From Actinophytocola oryzae (lineage in GTDB: Bacteria > Actinomycetota > Actinomycetes > Mycobacteriales > Pseudonocardiaceae), in contig NZ_SOCP01000027.1 of assembly GCF_004364325.1 (NCBI RefSeq), positions 28,554 to 92,553 on the forward strand: a DNA stretch of 64,000 bases. Reading direction: 5' to 3'. The notes below the pieces were generated by a model, which made no database searches, was not told the origin of the DNA, and saw only the letters and a program-made list of their open reading frames with translations. The stretch's first letter is position 1; the number at the start of each line of letters is the position of its first letter. Made by a program: the position numbers and the translations under genes. Shown piece by piece: positions 16,736-31,700 of this stretch.

Positions 16736-19700
16736 GTGACGGACTTGCCTGACTCTTTGCAGACGCTCCTCAAGGTGACGGTGGGGATGCCGTGGCCGGA
16801 GGGCGACGAGGGGGACCTGGCGAACTCCTCCGACGCGTGGATGGCATTCAGGGAGGCGTTGGAGCAGGCCAGACAGCGGTTCGAGGCCATAGCGGGACAG
16901 GTCGACTCGGTGATGGCGGGAGAGACGGCCGACCAGGTCGTCGAGCTCTACCGCGTGACGGTGCCGGACTCCCTCGCGCAGATGATCGACGCGGCCGACC
17001 GGTTCGGGTCGGCGATGTTGCAGGCGTCGGCCGACTTCCAGAAGACCAAGATCATGGTCGTCGCGATGCTGGTGATGCTGGCGTTGGCGATCGCGGAGTT
17101 GTTGGCGTCGCTGATCGGGGCTTTCCTGATCCCGACCGTGGTCGCCGTGGCACGGTTCGGGATCGCGGCGGTGTTGCGACAGCTGCTGACCAGGTTGGGG
17201 AGCTTCGGTTTCCGCGCGTTGGCGGTGAACCTCGCGACCCGTGAGGGACTGGCCCAGCTCGGTCGGCTGGCCCTGCGCGGTGGCGGGCAACTCGCGGTCG
17301 ACGTCGCCAAGTACGGCGCCGCGGGTGCGGCGTTCATGGGCGGGTTGGACCTCGCCATCGACGGTGTGCAGAACACGTTGCACACGGCGGGTGGGCAGCG
17401 GTTGCGGGAGGGCGTGGACTGGAACGCGTTCTTCATGTCGTCGGTGTTGGGTGCGTTGGGCGGTGGGCTGTTCGGGGTCGGCCGGTCCATCGGGCGGGTG
17501 GTGGACCTGGGGTCCAGGGAGTTCCGGGCGGCGGTGGGCGCGGACCTCGAGAAGCTCGCGGGGGCGGAGGTTCGAGCGAGGGTGGCGCGGGGTGGGCGGG
17601 GGTTCGCCGACCTGGCCTACTCGGGGATGCAGGTGGGGATCGGCGGCGCGGCGGCGAACGCGTTGATCAACGTCGCCCAGGATCCGTTGGCGGCGGCGTT
17701 GCAGAAGCTGTTCCCGCCCAAGGACGGCGCCTCCGCCGACAGCGGTGCGGCCCTGCCGGTGGCGGCGGCCTCGGACGGCGCGTTGAGCCTGTTGAGCAGG
17801 GCGCAGGGTACGGCCAATCGTGGGGCTACCGCTGATCTGTCCGTCGGTGACCTGTCCGTTGGTGACCTGAGCCTCGGTGACGTGGGTCTCGGTGACGTGA
17901 GCCTCGGTGACGTGGGTCTTGGTGACGTGAAGGTCGACGCGAAGTCGGGTGGGGAAGCGGCTGGTGGTGTCGATGTGAAGTCGGGCGGGGGTGTCGGCGG
18001 GGAGGCCGGCAAGGGTGTCGTCGCTGCCGAGGAGAAGCCGGTCGAGACGTCGACCGATGGGTCGACCGGTTCTCCGGGGTCCGGCACCGTGGAGGCGCCT
18101 CCACGGTACAGCGTTGTCGTGGCAGAACAGTCGACCTCGGTGGGGGTCGGGTTCACGGCTGCGGCGCCACCGGTCTACTCCCCGACGGCGATGTCCACAG
18201 AGGACGGTGGAGTCGCCGTCACCGCGGTGGCGGCGGGCGCCGCGCCGCTCGCGGACTTTCTCGGCGAACAGCCGTCCGGGGGGTTCGTCGTTGGTACGGC
18301 CGGGTCCAGCGGCCAACCGGCCGGGATGACGCAGAGCCCGACCACGCAGGCCAACATCCCGGCCGTCCAGGGGCGACCGACAGTCGTTTCCGGCCCGCTG
18401 GCGCAGTCCGGGGTCGCCACACAGTCCGGAGTCGCCACACAGTCTGGACCTGCCACGCAGTCAGGAGTCGCTGTGCGGTCCGGGCCGGCGACCGGGGCCG
18501 GGTCCGAGGCCAAGGGAGCGGCTGCTGACCGGACCGTGGTGGTGGCCGAGGCCGGTCCGGGTGAACGCCGTTCGGGTGATGGTGTCCAGGACAGCCACCC
18601 ACCCGTCCCACGCGAGATGTCCACTCCTCCCGACGTCGACGCGTTCCACGAGATGGCCGACGTGCAGGTGTCCCCGCTCCTGGACAGCGCCGGCAACCCG
18701 GTCGGGGCGGCGTTCCTCACCCCTCGGGAGGCGGACGTCGCGGCGACGGTGTTCGCCGGGGAGCGGCCACACGCCTACACGTTCGCAGCGCACCACGACG
18801 CTCGTGGGTTCCGGATCCCGCTGCGCTCCGGTGGGGAGCGGTTCGTCGACGTGGGCGGGTTCATGCGGTTGGCGAGCACACTGGACACCGCGGGCTACGG
18901 CGACTGGCGTGCCGGCGGCCGGCTGATGGTCGTCGCCTGTGGGGTCGGTGTGCCCGAGCACGCGGCGTTGGACCGGCTCGCCAGGGAGTCCGGGTACCGA
19001 GGACGCGAGGTCGAGACCTTCGACGGCCGCACCGAGATCGCGCCGGGGGTCGGCGTACAGGCACTGCCTGACGGACAGCGGGCCACCCCCGGCGGAGTCG
19101 TGCTGGCGCCCCGGGAGATCGTGCGGATGACGCGGGACTCGCAGGGCCGGCCGACGTTCTTCACGTTCGACGGCACCGACGAGATGATGCGCCGCTTCGA
19201 GACGTTGGGGCTCACGGGTGAGGCGGGTACGCGGAAGATCGTGAAGTCGACCCGCGACCCGAGCGGCAGGCTCGACCACCGGCTGCTCGCCGCGCCGTGG
19301 GAGGCGTGGGCCGCGGACGGGCGGCTACCTCCGGTGTTCGTGTTCCTGGAGACGCGGCACGGACGGTTCGTCCGGACGGAGGCCGGACACGGCCGGGCGA
19401 TGACCGTGCAGGAGGTCGCCACCGCGTTGGTGGGTCGCATGTGGCAGTCGGGTGACGGGTTGGCGGACCCGGTGCGGCGCCCGCTGGTCGTGTTCACCCT
19501 CTACACCCCGACCGATCCGAACGGGCAGGCCGGGGCGGAACAGGCGACGGTCGAGCTGGTCCGGCTGATGGGTCGGCTGACGGGTGGTCCCTGGCCAGGG
19601 TTTCGCGAGATCAGCGAGAACGGGTCGCTGCAGTACCTCGACGAGGTCGACAGGAAACTCGACTACACGGCGATGGTCACGTCGGGCGACCCGTTCGTAC

Positions 19701-22700
19701 GCCACGGTGCCCTGTCGATGCGTGACGTCGTGGCCACCATGTCAGGGCAGGCGGCCGCCTTTCCCGTCACGCCTGCGGCGAGCCAGGAGTGGGGCGGGTT
19801 CGTGGCCAACAACGTGCCCGGCCTGGCGGGCGCGGCGGGGCTGGCCGGGGTCGTCGACCCGATCGTGCTGGTGGTCGAGACGCACGGCGGCGGCAGGTTC
19901 GTGCGGATGGCGTTGCCGCCCGGCACCATGATCGCCGACCGGTTGGTGGAACTGGGCGGTGACCAGGTCGGCCGGATGTTCCTCGACACGCAGGGGACCA
20001 TCGCCCTGCTGCGGGCCGGTCATCCACTCGTGGTCGTCGCGCTGGAGAAGGGCGGTCGTACCGAGGGCGACCGTGCCGTCAGGGGGATGGTCGGGTTCGA
20101 CCTCGCGTCCGTGCTCCGGAAGGCCGGCCACTTCACCGACGTGTACGAACTGGCCGGTGCCGCACGCGTCGAGAACGGGCGCCTCGAGCTCGCGCCGAAC
20201 GCACGGTTCGAGCTCGTCTCCGTGCCGCGTGGCGCGGACGTGCGGCTCGAGATCCTCCGTGGCGGCGCGGGAGAGCCGGTCGGGGCGTTCCTCCGGTATC
20301 CCGGCGACGACCAGATGTGGAACCGGGCGCGGGCCTGGGCACAGCGGCTCACCCCGGCGAGCATGGCCACCTACCACCACAACGGGGTCGCGCGGTCGAG
20401 TCCGTGGCACGTCCGGCCGTTCACCGTGTTCAGCGGCGGCACGGCGATACGCCGGGACGGCCGGCCGGTGGCCGTGTCGAGCGCGGACATCGGCCGGGTC
20501 ATCGCCGACGACCGCACCGCACAGACCGACCTGGACCCCTTCTCGACGACGCAGCACGACGTCGCGTGGGGACGGGAGCCGTCGGTCCTGTGGCTTTCCG
20601 TCGACGACGCCGCGCAGCCGGCCGCGACCGGGCACGGGCTCGTGCCGGACCCCGCGTCCTTCTCGCGTGAGATGCTGCGGGGCGGCTACTGGCGCAGCAC
20701 GCTGACCGTGCCGTCCGGGGTGACCTGGGAGCTGACCGCGGCGGGCGCCATCGTCACGACCGGCCCCGGCACGAACGGGCTCGACCGGACCGGGCCACCG
20801 CGTCCCGGCCCCGACGACGTGGTCACCTACGCGCTGGCCAACCAGCGACTCGGCACGTTCGGCCAGTTCAACCCCACCGACCACGTGCACGAGCTGGCCA
20901 TCTCGGGCTTCGCGGCCACCGCGTCGGCGTTGACCCGACGCCTGTACATGGCCGGGGTCGAGCAGAACAGGCAGGTGAGTTTCGCGGACTACCTGAGCCT
21001 GGCCGACTGGTCGCCGAGCGCGTGGACCCACGTGCAGCACGGCCACCCCGACGGCACCGGTTTCGTCTACCGCCTGCGGTCCCGTCGACTGGACCGGCCG
21101 GGCGACGAGATCCTGCTGTCCGGGGACGACGCCTCCCGGCTCCAGTTCGCCTCCGCCCTCCTGCGGGACGCGCACCCGGTGCCGACCAACCCGCTCGAGA
21201 TGGTGCTGGTGGTGTGCAAGACCGAGCTGACCCCGCCGGGCGGTGGTCCGTCCCACGCGCAACGGTTCCGGGCGGCAACGGCGACGCGAGGACCGGCACG
21301 GGTCTGGGCGACCGGGGTCACCGCCCTCACCTCCTCGAACGAAGGGCTGCCCGGCACCGAGCTAGGGGGCGTGTTCGACGACGGTGGCGGCGGTGGCGGG
21401 CAGCGGCCACGCATGTTGACCGACTTCGCGGCCGAGCACATCGCCCCGGCCGCGTTGTCCGTCCCCCGGGCCGGCTCACCCGCCGACGCGGCCCGGTTCG
21501 AGGCGGGCGTGCGCGACACGGCCCGGCTGGCGACCCGCGCCCAGGCGTGGCGGCTGCGCCTCAACCAGACGACCCGGGCACAGAGCCCGGTCGGGTCGCT
21601 GACGGTCCGGATCGAGGGGAGCGGCTTCGGGTGGCTTCACGGTGCCCAGATCGCGGCTCGGATCTTCGCCGACGAGGTGGCCGTCGAGTCGGCCGCCCTC
21701 GCCGGCTGGGGGCTGCCCATCTCGCCTGCCGACCTCCCGGTGCGCACGGCCACGCAGTACGAGGGGTATCCGAGCAGGCCGGACGGCCGCGGCGAGGTGG
21801 GCCTCACCGTCGACATACCACCCGGCGACGTCGGCCTGGCCGTGCTGACGAACACCGCCGGCCGCGACATCCGTGCCGTCGAGGCCGCGTTCGCGGGCCT
21901 GCTGCCCGCACTGACCTCTGCCGACGTCCACGTGTCCGCGCTGGTGAACGCCGCGGGCACCCTCGTCGGCGCGGCGTTCCTGTCGCCGGCGGAGGCCGAG
22001 CTGGCGAAGGACGTGTACACCGGCGCACCCGGTCCGTACACCTTCGTCGTGCACCACGACGAGCGCGGGTTCCGGATCCCGTTGCGTTCGGGTGGGAACC
22101 GGTTCGTGGACGCGGCCGGGTTCATGCGGTTGGCGGGCACGCTGGACGCGGCGAGCTACGGCGACTGGCGCGCCAGCGGCCGGCTGATGTTCGCGGCCTG
22201 CTGGGTGGACGCCCCCGAAGGGGCGGAGCTGGACCGGCTCGCCCGCGACTCCGGCTACCGGGGCGGTGGTGTCGGTACGGTCGACCAGCGGATCGAGATC
22301 GTACGCGGGGTCGGTGCGCGGCCACTGGCCGACGGGGAACTGCCGACGCCGGGCGGACTCGTGCTGGCGCCGCCCGGTCACCAGGGGCCGGTGCTGTCGC
22401 AACGGGACTCGCAGGGCCGGGCGACCTTCTTCACGTTCGACTACGGCGACCGTTTCACGCAGTGGTTCCGGGAGTTGCCGAACGCGGGCGACGCGGCGAC
22501 GAAGATCATCCTGCGAACGGCACCCGACGGCACCGGCGTGGTCCACAGTGGACTCGATCACACCCCGTGGGCCTCGTGGACCGAGAACGGCCGGGTGCCG
22601 CCGGTGGTCGTGTTCCTGGGGATGAGTCGCGGGCGGTTCTTCCGGCTGGAGGGCGGTGCCGGCCGGCCGATGCCACCGCGGGAGGTCGCCTCGTCGATCG

Positions 22701-25700
22701 TGGCCTCGATGGGGCTGCCGGGTGACGGGGTCGCTGCCCGGGTACGGCGTCCGCTGGTCGTGTTCACCTCCTATGGCGTGTCGGACCCGGACGGTCCCGC
22801 CGTCGCGGCGCGGGCGACGGTCGAGGTGGTCGAGGAGATGGGTCGGCTGACCGGTGGTCCGTGGCCCGGGTTCCACCACGTCAGCGCGAATCCGCCGATG
22901 GCCGACCTGGACAGGCTCGATGTCACCCTGCCGAAGGTCGTGCTGGCGACAGCGGGTGAGCCGTTCGTCCCCCACGGTGCGTTGTCGATGGACGACGTGG
23001 TGGTCACCGCGGCGGGACACGTGGCGGCCTTCCCCGCAGGGCCCGCGACCGGACGGGAGATGGCCGCGTTCGTGGCCGCCGGCGCCCCCGGTCTGGGGAA
23101 CGTGGCGGGGCTCGCCGGTGTCGTCGACCCGGTGGTGGTCGTCGTGGAGACGCACGGCGACGGCAGGTACCTCCGAATGGCGCTGCGTCCCGGCACCATG
23201 CTCAGGGACCGGCTGGTCGAGCTGGACGGCGACCAGCTCGGCCGGATGGTCCTCGGTGAACCCGCTGTCGTGTCGCTGCTGGAGAGCGGTCGTGCCCTCG
23301 CGGTCCTCACGCTCGGTGTGAGCGGTCCCGCTCCGCGCGGCCGCGCCGGCATGGTCGGCTTCGACCTGGCGACGGTGCTGCGGCAGGCCGGTCACTTCAA
23401 CGACGTGTACGTGCTCGACGGCGCACGCATCGAGAACGGTTGGCTGGCGCCGTCCCAGGACGCACGGGTCGAGCTGGTGTCGGTGCTGCGTGCGGGAGAT
23501 GTGCGACTGGAGGCGTTGCGGACCGCCGACGGGCACCCGGCCGGCGTGTTCCTGCGCTACCCCGGTGACGAACACATGCTGGCCCGGGTGCTGGACTGGG
23601 CGCGGCACGTCACCGACGCCAGCATGGACGGCCACGACCACAACGGGCTGGCGGAGCGCGGACAGTGGGACCTGCCACCGTTCGTCGTGGTCAGCAGTGA
23701 CACGGTCATCCGGCGGGACGGCCGGGCTGTCCCCGCGTCGGGTGCGGACATCGGCCGGGTCGTCGCCGACGACGACACCACACACCTCGGACTGGACCCG
23801 GTCTCGGCGCCGATCTTCGACCCCGGCCGGGGCGATGAGCCGTCGGTCCTCTGGCTCACCACCCACAACGCCGAACCGCCGGCCGGCGTGGCGACCCTGC
23901 CCAGCTCGGCGGACTTCACGGCCGAGATGCTGCGGGGTGGCTACTGGCGAAGCACCCTCACCGTGGCGGCGACGGCGCGGTGGCGGCTGACCGCGTCCGG
24001 CGGTATCGCGACGACCGGCCCGGCCGGCACGGGCGGGCTCGACCGGACGGGGCCGCCGCGGCCGGGACCGGACGACGTGGTCACCTACGCCCTGGCGAAC
24101 GAACGACTCGGCACGTTCGGCCAGTTCCACGCCCCGAACGACCTCGCCCACATCCTGCACGTCTCGGGCTACGCGGCGCGGATCACCGAGTTCGCGCGCC
24201 GCTACTACCTGCGGGGGTGGGACGGGGACCCCGCGACGAAGGGGGAGGTCGCGACTCTGGCGAACTGGTCTCCGCAGGTGTGGACGCACATGCAGCACGG
24301 CGACCCCCAGGCCGAGGGCTTCGTCTACCGCCTGCGGTCGGGTCAGGCCGGCAGGCCGACGGACCGGGTCGTCCTGACCGGCCAGGACGCGAGGAGGCTC
24401 CAGGACGGCTCGGCCCTGTTCCGTGGCGCGCACCCGGAACCGGCGAACCCACCCGAGATCCTGCTGGTGGTGTGCAGGGCCGACGACGTGCCGTTCGACG
24501 GCGGCGACACCCACGCAGACCGGTACCGGACGGGATCCGCGGCGCCCGTGTGGGCGACCGGGACCGACGCCGTGACCACCACGTTCGGCGAGGTCGGCAC
24601 CGACCCGGGTGGCGTGTTCGACGACGGCACCGGGCCGGCGCGGCGGCCGCTGGCCGACTTCGCGGCCGAGCGGATCGACACGGTCACCCTGCCACTGCCG
24701 CGGACCCGGTCGGCCGCCGCGGCGAACCAGTTCGAGTCGGGGGTGCGGGAGGTCGCCCGGCGGGCGACGCGTGCCCAGGCCTGGCGGCTACGGCTCAACC
24801 GGACGAACGCGGTCGGGCTGCTCTCCGTCCAGATCCAGGGCACCGGCCTGGGTTGGCTCGACGGCGCCCAGCGTGCGACCGAGATCTTCACCGACGAGGT
24901 GGCCATCGAGTCGGCCGCGCTCACCGGCCTTGGCCTGCCCATCACCGCGGCGGACGTGCCGGTCCACACCGACCCGGGGTTCTCCGGCTACCCGAGCAGG
25001 CCCGGGGGCGCGCGGGAGATCGGCATCGCCGTCGACCTACCGCCGGGTGACGTCGGCATGACGGCGCTGCGCAGTGGCGACAGAACCGCGATGGAGACCG
25101 CGTTCGGCGGTCTGGTGCCGGACGTCACGCCGGCCGACGCGCATGTCTCACCGTTGCTGGACGGTGCGGGCAACCGGGTCGGCGCGGCGTTCCTGTCGCC
25201 TGCCGAGGCGGCGGTGGCGACGGCCGCGTTCGCCTCGGCAGGCCAGCCGGGTCCGTTCACCTTCGTGGTGCACCACGACGAGCGCGGGTTCCGGATCCCG
25301 TTGCGCTCGGGCGGGAACCGGTTCGTGGACGCGGCCGGGTTCATGCGGTTGGCGGGCACGCTGGACGCGGCGAGCTACGGGGACTGGCGCGCCAGCGGCC
25401 GGTTGATGTTCGCGGCGTGTTGGGTCGGTGCCCCCGAGCAGGCGGCGCTGAACCGGCTCGCGCGGGAGTCGGGCTACCAGGGGAGTGACGTGGTGGCGCT
25501 CGACCAGCGCGTCGAGATCGTCGCGGGGCCGGTGGTGCGTGCACTGCGTCCCGACCAGTTCCCCACGCCGGGGGGAGTCGTGCTGTCGCCGCCCGGTCAC
25601 CAGGGGCCGGTGATGTCGCAACGGGACTCGCAGGGCCGGGCGACCTTCTTCACGTTCGGCCAGGGTGTCGAGTTCGCCCGACGGTTCTGGGCGCTCACGG

Positions 25701-28700
25701 ACGCCGGTGACGCGGGGCTGCGGCTCGTCGTCCACGCGTCGCAGGACGAGGCGGGGCAGCTCTACCGCCGTCTCGAGCCCGCCCCGTGGGCGTCGTGGGC
25801 GGAGGGCGGCCGCGTGCCGCCGGTGTTCGTGTTGCTCACGTCGAGCAACGGGCAGTTCGTCGGGCTGGAGGCCGGTGCCGACCGGACGATGTCGCCGGCC
25901 GAGGCCGCCTCGTCGGTGGTCGCCTCGATCGGCTCGGGGGCCGACCGCGTGCGGCGCCCGCTGGTCGTGTTCACCCACTACGACGACGGGGACGCGGGCG
26001 GGCACGCCGCCGCCGCGCTGGCGACGGTCGAGGTGGTCGAGGAGATGGGCCGGCTGACCGGTGGCCCGTGGCCCGGGTTCCACCACGTCAGCTCGCGTCC
26101 GTTCATGCAGGACCTCCAGGACGTGAACCCGGTGACGGTGGGCACGGGGTTGACGACCTGGGGCGAGCCGTTCGTCCCGCACGGCGTCCTCTCGGTGGCC
26201 GACGTGGTCGCCACGGCGTCATGGCGGGTGGCCGCGTTCCCGGCGGACCGGGGATCCCGCCACGAGTGGGCCGCGTTCGTCGCGGGTGGCGCCGTGGGCG
26301 TGGCGGGCGCGGCTGGGCTGACGGGCGTCGTCGACCCGGTCGTGCTCGTGGTCGAGACACACGGGGGCGGCAGGTTCGTGCGTGTCGCCCTCCCCTCGGC
26401 GCACGACACACTGGTCGAGCTGACCGGCGACCAGCTGGGACCGATGTTCCACGACGCCCCCGGCACGGCGTCCCTGCTGGACGGTGGCCATGCCGTCGTG
26501 CTCGTCACGCTCGAGGCGGACGCCCGCGTCACGGGCAACCGTGCCTCGGGTGGGATGGTCGGGTACGACGTGGCGTCCGCGCTGCGCGAGGCGGGGCGCT
26601 TCAACGACGTGTACGTGCTCGACGGCGCGGCACACCTTCAGGACGGCCGCCTGGAGTTGGACCCGAGCGCCCGGTTCGAGCTGGTGTCCGTGCTGCGCAC
26701 CGGTGACGTCGAGGTGGAGCCGCTCCACAACGACGACGGGCAGCCGGTCGGCGTCTTCCTGCGTTATCCCGGTGACGGTCCCCTGCTGGCCATGGCCATG
26801 GGGTGGGCGAGGAACGTCACCGCGGCCAGCATGGCCGACTACCACCACGACGGGGCACCGAAGCGGTTGTCAGGCATTCCGCCGTTCGTGGTGTTCAGCA
26901 GCGGCGTGGTGGTGCGCAAGGACGGCAGGCCGGTCCACGCCTCGGCCGCGGACGTCGGCCGCGTCGTCGCGCACCACCCCGTCACGCACGCGGTGCTGGA
27001 TCCCGAGTCGAGGACGACCCAGTTCCTCCCCTGGGGGATCGAGCCGCCGGTCCTGTGGCTCACCACCCACAACGCCTTCCACCACGAGGCCGCCGTCACC
27101 GAGCCCTGGCGCGACACGGACCGGTTCGCGACCGAGATGCTGCGTGGCGGTCACTGGCGCAGCACGCTGACCGTGAACCCGGCGGCGAGCTGGTACCTGC
27201 GGGCCGACGGCGCCGTCGCGACGACCGGACCGGTGGCGGACGGGCTCGACCGGACCACACCACCGGTGCCCGGACCGGACGACGTGGTCGGCCACGCCCT
27301 CGCGAACGAACGGCTGGGTGTCTTCGGGCAGTTCTACCCGTCGGACCACAACCAGCACATGGCCGACTCGAACCACGCGGTGCGGGCGACCGAGCTGACA
27401 CGGCGGCTGTACAAGCAGGGCCTGTACGGGCTCGGGCCGGTTGCGAGCACCCCGGTCCTGGGCAACTGGTCGCCGACGGCATGGGTGCACATGCAGCACG
27501 GCGAGCTGCTGAGCAACGGTTTCTCCTACCGCCTGCGGTCCGGTCACGGCGGACGGCTCGGTGACATGGTCATCGTGTCCGGCGAGGACGCCGCCCGGCT
27601 CCGGTTCGGCTCCGCCGTGTTCCAACGCGCGCACCCGGATCCGGCGAGCCAACCGGAGACGCTGCTCCTGGTGTGCTTCGTCGAGTCGGCCCCGTCCCTG
27701 GGTGGTGTGTCCCACGCGGAGCGGTTCCGCACGGGCGGCCCGACGGGGCCGGTGCGTGCCTGGGCGACGGCGACCGACAGCTCGGTCTTCAGGAGCGGCA
27801 TGGCCGGCACGGTCTTCGGCGGCGTGTTCGACGACGGCACCGGGACCCCGGTACGCCGCCTGGCCGACTTCGCGGCGGAGCGGATCGACCCGGTCACGGT
27901 GACCGTCCCGCACAGCGGGTCGGCCGACGGGTGGGACGCGTTGGCGGCGGGGGTGCGGGCCACGGCCCAGCTCGCGACCCGCGCCCAGGCCTGGCGGCTG
28001 ATGCTGAACCGGTCGCGCCCGGCGGGACTGCTGACGGTACGGATCCAGGGAAGCCTGTCCCACGGTGTGCGGTACGTGGCCAACCAGTTCGCCGCCGAGG
28101 TCGCCGCCGAGGCCACCGCCCTCACCGCACTGGGTCTGCCCGTCACCACCGGCGACGTGCCGGTGCACACGGAGGTGCGGCCGTCGGTCGCCCCGGACCC
28201 GGAGGTCCGGCTCGCCGTCGACCTGCCGCCCGGCGACGTCGGCATGTCGGCGCTCCGAACCAACGACCCCCGGCAGTGGGAGGGCACGTTCGGGAGCCTC
28301 GTTCCCGCGCTGACGGTCGCCGATGTCCACGTGTCGCCGCTGGTGGACGCGAACGGCGTCGCGGTCGGCGCGGCGTTCCTGTCGCCCGGGGAGGCCGGCA
28401 TCGCCCGGTCCGCCTACGCCACGACCACCGCCACCCCGTACACGCTCGCGGCACATCACGACGAACGCGGGTTCCGGGTCCCGTTGCGGTCGGGTGGGCA
28501 CCGGTTCCTCGACGCGAGCGGGTTCATGCGGCTGGCCGTGACCCTGGACGCCGCGGCGTACGGCGACTGGCGCGTGGGCGGCCGGTTGCTGTTCGCCGCC
28601 TGCCGGGTGGGCGCGCCCGAGCACGCGGCGCTGGACGACCTCGCACGGAACTTCGGCTACCGGGGACGGGACGTCGAGGCGACCGCCAGCCGGGTGGAGA

Positions 28701-31700
28701 TCGTGCCGGGGATCGGCGCGCGGGTACTGGCCGACGAAGCGCCGCCGACACCGGGAGGTGTCGTGCTGGCCCCTCGGGAGGTTCCGGCCGGGGCGGTGCC
28801 GATGCATTTCGTGCGTGACTCGCGGGGCCGGCCGACGTTCCTGACCTTCCACTACGGCGACAGGTTTCGGAAGTTCCTCCAGCGGCTGACGTACACGGGA
28901 CACGCGGCGCTGACGACCATCGTCCGGGTGACCCGGGACAGCAGCGGTAGGCAGACGGGGCGGCTGGAGGCCGCGCCGTGGGCGTCGTGGATGCGGCACG
29001 GCCGCGTCCCCCCGGTGTTCCTGCTCCTGGTGGCCGAGAACGGTCAGCTCATGCGTCCTGACGCGACTGCCGGCCAGATCTCACCGCGAGACGTGGCCAC
29101 GTCGGCGGTGGGCACCATGGCGCTGTGGGGAGACGGGGTGGACGACCCCGTGCGTCGCCCGCTCGTCGTGTTCACCCAGTACCGCGGCGCGGATCCGGAC
29201 GGCGCCGCCGCGCGGGTGACGGCCGAGGTGATCGAGGAGATGGGCCGGCTGACCGGCGGCCCATGGCCCGGTTTCCACCACGTCAGCGCGAACCCGGCCC
29301 TGGTGGACTCGTCCACGGTGGCCTCGACGCGCTTCCCGGCGCTGCTCGCGACGTGGGGTGAGCCGTTCGTCCCCCACGGCGCCGTGTCGATGGGCGACGT
29401 GGCGATCACCGCGTCCAGGCGCGTGGCGGCGTTCCCCGTGGATGCGGCGACCGGGCGCGAGTGGGACGCGTTCATGATGGGAGACGCGCCCGGCGTGACG
29501 GGTGCGGCCGGGTTGGCCGGGGTCGTCGACCCGATCGTGCTCGTGCTCGACGGGCGCGGCGGTGGCCGGTTCGCACGCCTGGCGCTGCCGCCGGGCACCC
29601 TGATGGAGAACCGGCTGGTGGAGCGGGACGGCGACCAGCTCGGCCGGATGCTCATGGCCGAGGGCGGGTTCATGAACCTGCTGCGGCAGGGGCGTGCCAT
29701 CGCGGTCGTCACGCCGGGGACGGACGGCCGGGCCGCCGGGACGGGCCGCGATCCCGCCGTACGCGGGATGATCGCGTTCGACCTGGCCGCCAGGCTGCGG
29801 CAGGCGGGCCACTACAACGACGTGTACGCGCTGCGCGGTGACGCACGCATCGAGAACGGCCGCCTGGAGCTGGCACAGGACGCCGCGTTCGAGCCGGTGT
29901 CGGTGCTGCGCGGCGGGGACGTCTCGTCGGAGGTGCTGACGGGCGCGTCCGGCCGCTCGGTCGCGGTGTTCCTGCGCTACCCCGGTGACGAGAACGCACT
30001 GGCGTCGGCCCGCGACTGGGCGCGGAACGTCACCGACACCCGCCTGGCCACCTACCGGCACAACGGGGTCGAGCAGGCCCCGCCGTGGGGGTTCACCCCG
30101 TTCGTGGTGTTCAGCGGCGGCACGGCGATCCGGAAGGACGGTCGGGCGGTCCCCGTGTCGGACGCGGACGTCGGCCGGGTCGTCGGCGACGATCCCGCCG
30201 TCCACGCCGCGCTCAACGCCAAATACACCTTCGTGAACGTCGGGTTGGTGGGGACCGAGCCGTCCGTGCTGTGGCTCACCGTCGACAGCGCCTCGACCCC
30301 CGAGGGCCCGGTCTCGGACCGGTTCACCGTCGAGATGATGCGGGCCGGCCACTGGCGCAGCACTCTCTCCGTGGCCGCGGCGACGAGCTGGGAGCTGGTC
30401 GCGGGCGGCATCGCGACCGTCGGTCCCCGGGACTCGACCGGGTTCGACCGGACGGGCCCGCTGCTGCCCGATCCGGACGACGTGGTCACCGAGGCACTCG
30501 CCAACGAGCGGCTCGGCGTCTTCGGTCAGTTCCACGCCACCGATATCGGCCACTACGTGAGCCAGTCGGTGTTCGCCGCTCAGGCGAGCGAGTTCACGCG
30601 ACGCTGGTACCGCGTGCTCGGCGACGTGCCTGCCGAGTCCCGGCTGGCTCTGGCGAACTGGTCGCCGAACTCCTGGACGGTCGTGAACCACGGCGACGGC
30701 GGTGGGATCGGCTACCGCCTGCGACGCGGTGTCCACGGCGGGTACGGGGACGTGGTCTACCTGTCCGGCGCGGACGCGGCCCGGCTCCAGCTGGGCTCGG
30801 ACCTGTACCGGCGCGCGCACCCGGACCCGGCGGACCCACCCGAGACACTGCTGGTGGTGTGCCGGGCCGCCCTGACGACGTCACCCGGCCAGGAGTCCCG
30901 TGCCCACCAGTTCCGAACCACGACCGGGGCACGGGCGTGGGCGGCCGAGACCCTCGTGTCGATCTCCGCGTCCGGGGAGCTGGAAGTGCCCTCCTCGGGT
31001 GTGCTCGACGACGGCACCGGGCGTGCGCTCACGCCGCTGAACGACTTCGTGGCCGAGGAGATCGAGCCGGTCGCACTGGCCCTGCCGGCCGACGACCGGA
31101 CCCCATTCGAGTCGGGTGTGCGGGACATCGCGCGGCTGGCGACCCGCGCCCAGGCCTGGCGGCTGCGGCTGAACCAGTCGGCGCGGAACCCGGTCGGTCT
31201 GCTGACGGTCCGGATCAGCGGCAGCGGGCCCGGCTGGCAGGACGCCGCCGGGTACGCCGGCCGCGTGTTCACCGACGAGGTGGCCGTCGAGGGCGCCCTG
31301 CTCGCCGACCGGGCACTACCCGTCGGCCCTGCCGACCTACCGGTGGACATGGCGACGACCGACCCGGCACAGCAGGTGCGTGCCGACGGCGCGGGGGAGG
31401 TCCGGATCGCCGTCGACATCCCGCCGGGTGATGTGGGCCTGCGGGCACTGGAAAGCCACGACGAAGGCAGGATCCGGGCCGCTCTCGGACCCCTGGTGCC
31501 CGAGCTGCTGCCGGTGGACGTCCACGTGACCCCGCTGCTGGACAGCGCGGGCAACCCGGTCGGTGCGGCGTTCCTGCCGCCTCGGGAAGCCGCCGTGGCG
31601 GCGACCGTCGTCGCCGCGGATGCCGTCCTCCCGGGCCGCTACGTCCTCGCGGTGCACCACGACGTGCGCGGGTACGTGATCCCGCTGCGCTCGGGCAGGA

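Noticed and set aside
17837..18475. CRISPR-like appearance of short tandem repeats in the giant 2 linker
   Set aside because: Units are 15 and 18 bp, directly adjacent, in frame and within a gene; there are no spacers.
21476..24514. A 1012-codon open frame opposite giant gene 2
   Set aside because: Same reason: a GC-driven shadow that repeats with each module and has no recognisable protein signature.
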